Assembly: GCA_009801015.1 (NCBI GenBank)
Contig: VHZZ01002219.1
Coordinates: forward strand, 35,311 to 69,526
From: Silene noctiflora
Taxonomy: Eukaryota; Streptophyta; Magnoliopsida; Caryophyllales; Caryophyllaceae
Length of the DNA: 34,216 nucleotides
Direction of reading: 5' to 3'
The notes under the pieces are model-generated. The model was not told where the DNA came from. It made no database searches and worked only from the letters and a program-made list of their open reading frames with translations. This document shows positions 1-10,400 of the stretch, piece after piece (position 1 is the stretch's first letter; each line of letters begins with the position of its first letter). The translations under genes and the position numbers were made by a program.

Positions 1-102
1 GATGGTAACACCTCTATGCCTAAGGTGGCCTTGGTAAGACACTTTGGTGTATAGGGGTGTCACACGACCGAGCGCCACGCTACAGAAATACGGAGTATTA
101 CA
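1..102 (-). repeat. Terminal piece of an LTR (runs off the window)
   Basis: Read on the minus strand, this piece begins TGTAATACTCCGTAT at base 102 and continues into a motif around 'cgctcggtcg'. The solo LTR that ends at 3982 starts in nearly the same way (TGTAATACTCTGTAT, then 'cactcggtcgagtg'), so the two share a family. The MULE-like coding piece begins at the next base, which suggests that this LTR cut it. Only the end of the LTR is visible, so the family name and size are unknown. Confidence 0.45.
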
Positions 103-988
103 CTAATTGCAACGCCTCATCAGAATTGTTGACTCTTTTTCTTTCTTCATAAAATTTCCTACCTCTTCATTCAACACTACCTCTATTCCAATTAACTCAT
201 CATTAGTTAATTTTATCTCACTAAAACTATCCTTATCATCACTAACATCTTCCTCTTCAGGTTCATACTCAGGATCCTCACTCTTACACAAATCATCCCA
301 CTCAACCTCATCAAAGATATTTACCCCAGCAGTGTCAGCTTCTTCCTCATAACTGTCAAACATATCTGTTATTCTTATGTCATTACAGTCAAAGAATGCT
401 TCAATCAATTGGTTAGAAGATTCAGGAAGTAAAGGAGTTGCTTGAAATGGTTTTTCAGATACTATTTTAGTGATATAAGTGTGTGAGGGAGTAGCTTGTT
501 TAGATGGGGCAGTTTGTTTTAAAGAATTATTGGTGCTACATGCCTTTAGAGTTTCGGGAGCATTTACTCTTTGTTTATAGGAAGTGCTTTTCATTTGTGG
601 TCCTTTCATTTCAGCAGTATTTACACTTATACCCTTAATTTATTATTTCCTCCTCCTAGGGGTCAACTTCTTTGGAATTTTGACAATAGTCTCAAACATT
701 AAAATATCATTTACCAACTCCATAACTTCAAGAATATCCCTCTCAATAACAACATAACACTCAACCATCCTTTTCTCCACTGCCACATAACCCCTGCATC
801 CTTATCATTTGCAATCCAACACCAGGATTCATATAGAAAATGCTATCTACATTTCTCCTAAAACTACCACACTTCTCAGCCTCTTCAAGTATGGTAAACT
901 AACTAAGCTCATCAGGGTCCACCCACAGTCCTAAAACACCTACTACTATAAACCAGGCCATTTTCACCTTACCTAAACAAAACTCCAT
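103..988 (-). pseudogene. N-terminal piece of a MULE-associated (PB1-like domain) protein, broken
   Basis: On the minus strand an ATG at 988 opens a reading frame with MAWFIVVGVLGLWVDPDELS. Shifts and stops follow, with islands such as EEAEKCGSFRRNVDSIFYMN near 850 and FETIVKIPKKLTPRR near 690, which I recall from PB1-like N-terminal domains encoded with plant Mutator-like transposases. The last part (103-609) is a 168-codon open stretch that is very acidic (EDPEYEPEEEDVSDD), like the linker before the transposase. The transposase body is missing because an LTR end abuts at 102. No functional product is expected. The family assignment is from memory of similar proteins and would need a search. 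Confidence 0.5.
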
Positions 989-1110
989 GCCACAATTTCG
1001 GGATAACAACATCCCAAGGACTTACCTAAATGAACAATATAAACATAGAAAATCATATAAGATATACTATAATAACATCACAATTTCTATCAAATGTGAT
1101 GAAACCCATT

Positions 1111-1250
1111 TCACTAGATTAACAAAGCATAATAAGATTAAACTTGAACTAAAATTTGATTATAAAATAATATAACATCAAAATTATACTAAATTAACAC
1201 AGTATAACAAGATTAAACTTGAAATAAATTTGGTTTTAAAATAATTTAAA
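1111..1250. repeat. Imperfect two-copy tandem repeat, about 74-bp unit
   Basis: Two adjacent AT-rich copies share 'aagattaaacttgaa' and 'aaaataat' blocks. The first copy runs from about 1111 and the second from about 1185. The surrounding 989-1460 stretch is AT-rich and otherwise holds no gene I can see. Confidence 0.6.
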
Positions 1251-1459
1251 TCAAATAATTAAAGGAAACACTTACATTGGTCATTATTGTTGTAGAAGAT
1301 GACTATGGTAAAGAGAAAAAGATGAATATTTAGGTAAATAAATAAAGATCAATGGAGAAATTTGAAGTTGAATGATGAAGATTATGAAAGGTGGGTTTTT
1401 GGAATATCATCAGGCAAATAGATGAAAATGGGGAGAGAGGTGTGTTAAACACACTTTTG

Positions 1460-1886
1460 TGTCTTTTAGCCTAAACATAACAAGGGTGTCTTGTTGTTCC
1501 GGTTGCCCGTCTCCTTAGATTGTTGTGGGAAGGTAGGTTGTATAGGATGAATTTAATTAAATTAATTGATACGATGAAGTAATTTAAGAAGGACACCCCA
1601 TAGGATGAATTATTCCTATGAAATAGAGATGGAGGGAGTAATATACAACATACGTCATGGGAGTGTGTTCCATGGGTGTGGATGTCGAACATGGTGTCAG
1701 ATACAAAGATGTTGGTTAGGAGGAGTGTCTGTGCTTCCTAGAATCCTGGGTTACGAATAAAAGGGAATTTGTGCCTGTTTTAGTTAGGGGTAGGCAAATA
1801 GGAAAAAAAAAAAAAAGAGAAAATGTAAAATAAATGAGTAAAAAATATATTGCGAAAATAAACATATATTGAAAGATGGTTAACCT
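1460..1886. other. Intergenic, old MITE debris
   Basis: No gene is seen. A 'gatggagggagtaat' stretch near 1628 looks like the outer end of a Stowaway-like MITE, and an A-rich run lies at 1800-1830. Short open frames here have no coding character. Confidence 0.4.
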
Positions 1887-2336
1887 TATAACAACCCTGC
1901 CCGCACAGTCGTAACACAACCTCAATAATAAGCTCCTTATTTTCCCGATGTGAGACAATTTTCCTCTCAATTTCTTGGGGTGTTACAAACTCCCCCACTT
2001 AAAAAACACAATGTCCTCGTTGTGCCTCAGAGCTGACCACAATCAAGCCTACCTCCCCCTCTAGGTGGGTGAACCGGATACTCCTGACCACATGCTCACT
2101 ACCCCACGGTCGCAGGATTGTTCTGATGCCATTTATAATAACCCTGCTCACCACCGTCGTAACACAACCCCAATAAGGTGGAAGGTGTACCTTTGGGCCT
2201 ATTATTTGTCTTCACTTAAGCCCAAAAGTACAAAGCCTTGTTATTAAGTGGTGGGTGGATCATTTATAAACATCTCATAACCTTCATATTTTCCCGATGT
2301 GGGACAATTTTCCTCTCAATCTCTTGAGGTGTTACA
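1887..2336. repeat. Pair of direct repeats ending in 'ggggtgttaca'
   Basis: Copy one (about 1887-1986) and copy two (about 2137-2336) both start with 'ataa(c/t)aaccctgc' followed by 'gtcgtaacacaac', and both finish with 'ttttcccgatgtg(a/g)gacaattttcctctcaat' and 'cttg(g/a)ggtgttaca'. Copy two carries about 100 extra bases in the middle. The spacer holds 'ctaggtgggtgaaccggata'. The 'gatgtgggac...tgttaca' style resembles widespread plant LTR or LTR-derived repeats. The exact family is not recognised. Confidence 0.6.
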
Positions 2337-2591
2337 AACCTACTCGTAAAATAAAGATGATTGATAATTGAATTTTGCAGGAAAACATATGTTCTTACAA
2401 AATTGTGTTTTCTTAAAGATTTAGGTGAAAAAAAATAACTAATAAGTTATTCCAAAATTGAGTACATAAAAATTAACACTAGATTTCAAAATAAATAAAT
2501 TGGATGTATAGTTTTTTTTTTTTTTTTTTTTTAATTTTATTTTTGGTGATGAGGGACCTGCAGTAACTACTTTTGATGCGTACTGGGTAAA

Positions 2592-3982
2592 TGAGGCATT
2601 TATCCCAAGAGCCTTTAGCAAAACATTCTCAAGTAAATAAGGACGCTGCCATCTCGGTTGCCATCAGCCATCTATAGCTTATATAAAATTAACAATCAAA
2701 TAACAGTTTAAGGACATTATTAAGAAATATATAACACAAATACTATTTACAAATCCAACTACCAAAATTCCAAATGCCAAAACAACAGAAGTGTAACTAT
2801 AACTAATCAAAGGTCTAACTGACGACAACTACTAAGTGAGACTCAGTGGTAATAGCATTTTCTAGTTCTCATTAGCCATAGCTTATCACATACTCACCTG
2901 TTAAGACTCACTGCTCACCATTTGTCAGAAATATCAAATGAATCATAGCAAATAAGTTTTTTTAAAAAAAATAATAATAACAAAGGCAGACCGAGCAGTT
3001 ACCAGTCGATATAAATAATCAAGCTCATAAAGAATACATTATAACATTCGCAATATCTATACAAACCAACACCATCTCCACATCAATGCTTCCCCGTCAT
3101 CTTGTCGTGCCTACTACGATCACAGGTAACACCCGCCACAACTCGCGATATTTACTACAATCACGCCCGCTACGATGCCTGCTAGAATCACAGGTAGCAC
3201 CCCACCTCAACTCTCGTAGCGCATGCTACAATCGCAGGTAGCACCCATGTACCCAGATTATTAATGTGCACATCCCCTTGTGGGTGGGAAAACCACAATG
3301 AGCGACCCCGGACAGAGCCAATCTCTCAATTGACTCCTCAACCAGCATCGACAATCCACCATGCAATCCATACCAAAACCAATATCATATTTCATCAGTA
3401 ACAACGATCCACTACATCAACATCAAAGCAAGATTAACATATAACCAATAACTGAGTAAGGAAACCTATCTTAACAATACTTCAATTATTACGCAAGTGG
3501 CCAATAGCGATCCTCTACGAACTTGTCACCAATACATCATGCTTACATATAATCAACATCAATACTAGTATAAGACTCACCATATGCTAATCTTCTCAAA
3601 TCCCAATTCTAGTGTTAGTCTCAATCAACACTAATAAAGCAAGATAGAATAACTTACGCAACAGAATCGATAAAATGGCGGAGAATGAAACCCTAGATCG
3701 CAGTCGTCACTAATCCTTGTCAAGGAAGCTTTAGAGGATGGGAGAAATGTTTAGGTAGGGTTAAGAAATGATTATAGGCTACTAATGACTTTAGAATTGA
3801 TTAAGAATGATTAACAAACCCTTACACATAATATAATGTGAAACTGCGGAACTTGCTGAACCGGCTCAATCGACTGAGTGACCACCAAACCACACTAAGT
3901 AAACTCATCCTGGAACCTTCCGACACAACCCAAATTCACTTAGTGCGAGCCACTCGACCGAGTGATAATACAGAGTATTACA
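2592..3982 (-). mobile_element. Probable solo LTR with 5-bp target duplication
   Basis: The segment begins TGAGG on the plus strand and ends ATTACA, giving TG...CA termini. It is flanked on both sides by the same five bases, GTAAA (2587-2591 and 3983-3987). That is the expected footprint of a 1391-bp solo LTR left after recombination between two LTRs. The minus-strand start, TGTAATACTCTG, matches the LTR edge at 102, so minus orientation is preferred. Inside are three related units near 3112, 3182 and 3226 (each about 'cta(c/g)(g/a)atc(a/g)caggta(a/g)caccc'). No internal coding domain, primer-binding site or second LTR is seen. Confidence 0.6.
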
Positions 3983-3992
3983 GTAAACCTCC

Positions 3993-4025
3993 GGTATACG
4001 TGATAGCCTATAAATCACGTATACC
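3993..4025. repeat. Perfect 12-bp inverted repeat with 9-base loop
   Basis: GGTATACGTGAT (3993-4004) is exactly the reverse complement of ATCACGTATACC (4014-4025). Each arm holds an ACGT core of the kind bound by plant bZIP factors. It lies just outside the solo LTR and about 400 bases before the gamma-adaptin start codon. A regulatory role is only a possibility. Confidence 0.7.
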
Positions 4026-4082
4026 AGGTACACTATCTGAGAGTCACATGTTCAAAGTCTAAAAGATGATCAGGTCATAAAT

Positions 4083-4425
4083 ACTAAACAAAATTACTTC
4101 TGAGGAGGCTTGAACGCGAGTCTAAGGAGAATTTCGCCCAAAATTTTAACCACTAAATTGCACGGACTGGCCGTATAATTTACGTTGAGATGGAATTCCG
4201 AATTTACTTAAAAAATGACTGAAAATTAATTAAATTCTTTTTCATCATCATCTGCATCTCTTTCCTGTCTCCCTCTTCCTTCTCCACAATCCTCAGATCT
4301 CACTCATTTCTCGTTGATCTTCTCCATAACATCGCTATCTCATCAGATTTGATTTCTGTCTATTTAATTGTTCTTGTGCGTTATTAGGGTTGTTTTGTAG
4401 CAGAGCTTCAACACTTGACCAAATC
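4083..4425 (+). promoter_or_regulatory. Proximal promoter and 5' leader of the gamma-adaptin gene
   Basis: Upstream of the ATG at 4426 is a pyrimidine-rich leader (about 4240-4330, many TCT/CTC runs), typical of plant housekeeping genes. No clear TATA box is seen. No other ATG lies between about 4240 and 4425, so the chosen start is the first one in the likely leader. The transcription start cannot be fixed from sequence alone. Confidence 0.5.
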
Positions 4426-7400
4426 ATGAATCCATTTTCTTCAGGTACCCGTTTGAGGTAAGTTTCAATTATCAATTCCCCAGATCAACTTCTTCATGCT
4501 GCTTTTCTTTCTAAACTTTTCTTAATTTATGGTATTTATTTTCGTTGGAATTTGGTGTGTTTTGCAAAAATGTACGAGTAATAATGGGGAATTAAGGGGG
4601 AATTGATGGTCAAGTTGGAACTGCCAATGCTGAGGAGAAAACCGGGTTCAATGCGCGGTTTATGGGCTTTACAACACTTGATCGTTGCATTCTTTTGTTA
4701 ACATTTATTTTTGGTTTCAAGCTGAGATTGTGTTTGATCGTTAATGGCAAATTCAATGTTCGGATTCACCACATGTACCACACTTTTATTAGTTTTACTA
4801 GTGCTGAAGAATCTAATTCTCATTGACAAGCTGCAAATTGCTGGACCAATCTCACTAATACCAAAATTTATCAATTCACTCGAAATTTCTTTTTCTCCAA
4901 CTCCATTCCAATTCTTTTCTCGAGAAATCCTTAAAAGTGATGACTGGTTGATCAACTTTTCTCACTTTGTATAAAACCATTGCTGCTGAAAGTCTCTCAT
5001 TTTCAAAAGTCGAGTCCAGAGGCAGTAGTCGATAAAATCTTGCGTTAAACATATTTGTTATGGGTTGATGTACTGTAAGGCTTCCGATCTTGGTATGAGA
5101 CTATGAGTGCTTTTGGAGTTGGGCTCTTCCTCGGTCAGTTTTATGTTCACTATTTGCTAAGTGTCTCCTTTGTGTTTAGTGGTCAACCTGAACAATGCTA
5201 TCCTCCTTTGAAAAAAAGCGTATTCTTTAGTCCTTGGTTCTCTGTCTAGAAACAGCATCAAAAATCCTTTAGATCAGAAATTATTCAGCTTGGAGAAGAG
5301 GGTACAATCATGAGGTAGGTAAGTGAGCAGTTCGTGATACGTGTGCAAAGTTAAAGGACGTAATTAGCAGCCTATAAGTATCTAATGATTTTAACTCGCT
5401 ATTTATGTGCTCAGTTTCATTTATTCTTGTACTAGGCTTCTTTCTTTCTGACACTTATCTCTATTTCTTTAATCTGTTCTGGATGAATTGGCTTAGTTGA
5501 ACAAGTTATTTTTGACATTGAAATGGAAAATGGAAAATGGAGATGGATTGGGTAGCGAGCAGGGAGGAGACAAAATTTTGATCTTTGATGACGTAGCCTG
5601 TCATTTTGTGTTGTACGATTCAAGAGCTGTTTGACAAGTGGAACTGTTGCTCCTTTCCTATTTCTTTTCGCATTTCATGTATCCCTGTTCCTTCAGATAA
5701 AAGTATACCCTACTTCAATGACATAGGCACCCTTACGCGGTCAACTACCCTATGAACATGCTTGTTTCTTTTTTGATAATTAAATCTTTTAGTGCATGCA
5801 AATTAGGAGATTGTTTGCTGCCACGTGAGTAAGTGACTTCATAATGGTGTGTCACTCTACTCTGTCTTTGTGTGTTGCTCGATATGACTTCATACATACT
5901 ATTTCAATGCAGGGATATGATTCGTTCTATACGCGCTTGTAAAACAGCTGCAGAGGAACGTGCAGTTGTACGAAAAGAGTGTGCAGCTATTCGTGCAGCC
6001 ATCAGCGAAAATGACCCGGGGTATAGGCATCGAAACATGGCCAAGCTCATGTTCATTCACATGCTTGGTTACCCTACACATTTTGGTCAAATGGAATGTC
6101 TCAAGTTGATTGCCGCTCCTGGATTTCCAGAAAAGAGAATTGGATACCTGGGCCTTATGTTGCTTCTTGATGAAAGACAAGAAGTTCTTATGCTGGTTAC
6201 AAATTCTTTGAAACAGTATCCTGATGCTATGTTTTTCTCACGCAGCATACTTTATTGTGCTATTAACTGTACTGTTGGAATTTTATGCTATCATTGCAAG
6301 TGTTTGTTTCATAATGCATTACTGTTATTCCTTAGCATTTTATAGAGACCTAAATCATACAAACCAGTACATAGTGGGGCTTGCTCTTTGTGCTCTTGGA
6401 AACATTTGCTCCGCTGAAATGGCTCGTGACCTTGCACCAGAAGTAGAGCGATTACTTCAGTTTCGGGATCCAAATGTTCGCAAGAAGGTAATATTTTCTC
6501 ATGCAAGAACAAATAGATATCTCTCTGGTGGCTATCTAGTAGATTAAGTCATCCTATAGTTTAACGCATTCAAACATGTATCTATGTGACTGAATAATTA
6601 TCCTTTTTCGTTGTTGCTAAGAGGACCAGGGTTTGTTTATGGTATATTGTCATGAGAAAAGTTGAAGCTTCCATCTAAATGATTATATGAACTAACGTTA
6701 GTTGAATGATTTCTTCATTATGATAGGCAGCACTGTGTTCCATACGGATAATCAAGAAAGTACCTGATCTGGCGGAGAATTTCATTAATCCTGCCGCTGC
6801 TTTGCTGAAAGAAAAGCATCACGGAGTCCTGATAACTGGAGTGCAACTTTGTACAGATTTATGTAAAGTTAGTGAAGATGCCCTTGAGTATTTCAGAAAG
6901 GTACCATATGGTTTCTTATTCCCTACTTATTTGTGACAGCGTGTCTTATGTAAGCGTATTCCTTGTGCTGATCTGGTTAGTCAATGACTGGTTGACTGTG
7001 GCTTATTCATCTTTTATTTTTCCTTGATTGAACTGTGTATCTGAGATTGTAGACCGAGTTCAGTTTGCCTTAATGAAGTGTTTAAGTGCCGACAGTTTTT
7101 TTTGGTGGCATTTAATTATTTCTGTTTGATGTACCTGGGTGAGTGGGTCACATAGTCATAGGACACTTCCACGGGGAATCAACTAAGCCATATTTTCATA
7201 TTTGTTTATGTGTTTGCATACCAGTTTCCCTCTTTCCTTTTTTTATTCATTTGTAAAATTTCTGACCTGGGAAATCGTGATTTGAGTTCCTATTCTTTTT
7301 AGAGAAGGATTTTTCTATTTATGTGTTAATGGCTGCTGAGTACTGTCGACAGGGGATTGTAAGTTAATGTGTGGCGCTTTTTTCCCTTTACTCTAAATTG

Positions 7401-10400
7401 GCAAGGGCGAGCATCATTCTGTTAAATATGCTTTTATATCAACCATTTTTTGTGCTTTCAGAAATGCACCGATGCCGTGGTGAGAGTTCTAAAGGACCTT
7501 GTGAACAGTTCGTATGCTCCAGAATATGATGTTGCTGGAATTACTGATCCATTTCTCCACATCAGACTGTTGAGGTTTCTGCGTGTTTTGGGTCATGGAG
7601 ATGCTGATGCTAGTGATTGCATGAATGACATACTTGCACAGGTTGGTGGGTATTTTCGTGGCTTGTCTTTATGACTTTGATACAGGATTCACTCCTTTCT
7701 GATGGCTCATTTAGTATAAATGGATAGTTTAAGATTATTGTATCATGTCGTAAATAATTAATGTGCACAAGCAGTCCCACGATGGAATGTCCATGGTATT
7801 TGAAATTTGGATCCTCACCTACATTCGGTTGTGTTTGCATTAAAATTAAATGATGAAAATCGTTCCTATACTAGTGATGGGTAATTGGGTATTGCCATGA
7901 ACTTCCACTGGGTCTTCCAACTAATGTAGAAATCCAAATTTTCTACCTCTTTATGTGCTTCACGAACTTCTATGAGATGACACCGCATATTTTGTAAATA
8001 ATGCACTCCCTCCATATCAGTTTTTTCTTGATTTTATTTTACATGGAAACAAATATCTACAGTAAAAGGAAAATTGTCAATTAATACCTAATATATAGCA
8101 CTTTTAATGAATTAGTACCAGTTAATTTTTTTTTTTTCTCAAAACTTAATACGAGTACCTAGTAAGCACCTATTTTACTGATTGCTACCTAAAATGATTT
8201 TCGGTCAAGTAACATGTAAATTGACCGATTTACCCCTTTACTCATCCACCAAATTCTTTTTCAGCAACTTAGAACCCTAATTTGGCTCCGAAATTGACAT
8301 ACCAGTTAGAAATCCTAATTTTAATTTTTCAATTTAAAACCCTAATTATCATTCAAATTGAAGCTACTTAAACAAAACACACTAATTGTGGCCTATCCTT
8401 GTTTTTTTTTTCTTTCTCAAGAGTTTTTCATTTCTTTTCATCTTCTTCATGTACACTTCTATTCTCGTGAAGTTGGAATTTTTTAATCCCTTTTTATAGT
8501 TCTTTGTTTTATATAATTGTGTGATCATTGTCTTCTCCAACATTCATCGGTATTAAATTTGTTTTTTAAAGCTAACAACTTATTTTAAAAATGAAGGTTT
8601 AATATTTGCGAATTGAAAATTCCAGTCAAAATTAGTGGAAAAGGAGGAATTAAAGAGAAAAAGTAGAGTAGAGGAGACAAAGGAAGGGAAAAGAAAAAAC
8701 ATTGTGGGAGTAATGTAATGTGGAAAGAAGTGAAGAAGGAGAAGATAAGAGATCAGAACTCTTCGAAGAGACAAAAGACACGGGAGTACATGAGTAGGAG
8801 ATGAGGTAGGAAGGAGTAAAGAGCAAGAAAATAAGAAAAAGCTTAATAGTAGTACAACAATGGAGAATGAAGACATGAAAGTACAAGAGTTTTTTTTAAT
8901 AGGACTGGAAATGCTGATAAAAAATAGTACAAAGGGTATTTTAGGAATAAAAAACCAAAGTTCAATTAATTTTGGAGGGAAAGTACCATTTTGATTGGAA
9001 TCTTTTGAAATATATGGCAGAAGCGATTTTAGGTACTGATCTGTAAAAAAATGTTGCTCTGTAGGTATTGAGTTTTGAAATTTTTTATTTTATTAGGTAA
9101 TATTTCGTAAAAAAGTGATATATATTAGGGATTAAGTGATTAACTTACTATTTTTCCAAAATGGAAAATAATGAAAAATTAGAGAGGTGGCAAAGTAAAG
9201 AGAACACAATTAACACTCAAAAAGAACTGTGAGAAGATCTAAGGGGTCCAACTCGTAGAAGGAAAGTGTGAGGTTATAGTGGATTGAGGGAGAACTTGAC
9301 ACTTTTTATTTTATTTTATTTTTGTTTATTTTTTCACATCAGGTGTTCCCTAATCTCCTTTACACTGTCCATAGTTTAGTAGAGGTCATATGTAGGATTA
9401 GTGATGAAGTAGCATTGTTACCCCTTCACTTACAAAAACTGTACACACAGAGATACCACATTACGTTATCATTCTGTTACTTAGCTAAAATAGTAGAAGT
9501 GTATATTTTTCACTTGATATGGATTATGGAAAGTAGCAAATTGTTTTGGGATGGACTAAGAAGGAGATGAGGACAATATAAAATGTAATGGAGTGTGTGG
9601 TACATACCGATTACTGTTCAGAGCTGAGAGGTATTTTAAGGACTTTCGTCTACTAAGCCTTATGGTATCTTTTCTTTTAACAATAACCACCATTTTTCAT
9701 TTTTCTCCTCGTAAGATAAAGGGAGAGTTATGGTTCTATGCATTACAAATTGGGGATTTCTATAAACTCACATGGAAGCATATATGTTGATAAACAAAAG
9801 AGAATGTGTGCATATAGTAGTCCTCTTATCCTTTATAAGACTGAGAATTTGGATGATCCTGGCTCATGGATTTCCTTTTGATGCTTGATGGTGAAGGATT
9901 TCTGGAACTGATCTTGTGAGAGGACTCCTCTTAATTGTTGTTCATTGTTCTTAACTCTCATTTTCTTTTTCTTTTTTTTACCCCTTTTTTCCCCTTTTTA
10001 AAGTTCATGGGTAGCTGTTGTATATTTGGTGGCAAGAGACATAACCTTAATCTCTGTCCCGTGGCGTCTATGTTCTATCAGCCTTGTAGTTCTCCAACAG
10101 GGATTTTTATTCTCTCCTTAGATGATGATGTAAGCAGTGTAAACTCTTAGGGCTTGATTGGATAGCAAAATCGAAGGGAAAGGGAAGGGAGGGGGATAGG
10201 GGGAAAGGAAAGGGAGGGGAGAGAAGGGGGTATGTTGTTTGGATATGAAATTCCTCCAGATTTTCCTATAGTGGAGGGATTTTAGTTTGACTTGGAGGAG
10301 GGAAAATGGATCCCTCCAAATCCGTCCCTCTCCATATCCCTCATGCCCCATTAGTTATTCAAACAAGGGATTTTGTATCTTTCCCCTCCCCTCCCTTTCC

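Noticed and set aside
107..352. 81-codon open frame on the plus strand
   Set aside because: Ser-rich antisense of the acidic minus-strand MULE piece; no independent support.
2510..2533. Poly-T run as a retroposon tail
   Set aside because: No body of a LINE or SINE recognised beside it and no clear target duplication; could be simple slippage.
5872..6345. 157-codon frame with its own ATG at 5872 as an alternative gamma-adaptin start
   Set aside because: Residues before DMIRSIR are intron 1 sequence and those after SLKQ are intron 2; the family N-terminus [11 protein letters not shown] is encoded at 4426-4457 with good splice sites.
8580..8886. Overlapping Leu/Ser/Phe-rich minus-strand frames in intron 5
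   Set aside because: They are the pyrimidine strand of the purine-rich tract in the foldback element.
9322..9790. Two plus-strand frames of 82 and 65 codons in intron 5
   Set aside because: No domain, no conserved motif, inside an intron and in probable MITE sequence.
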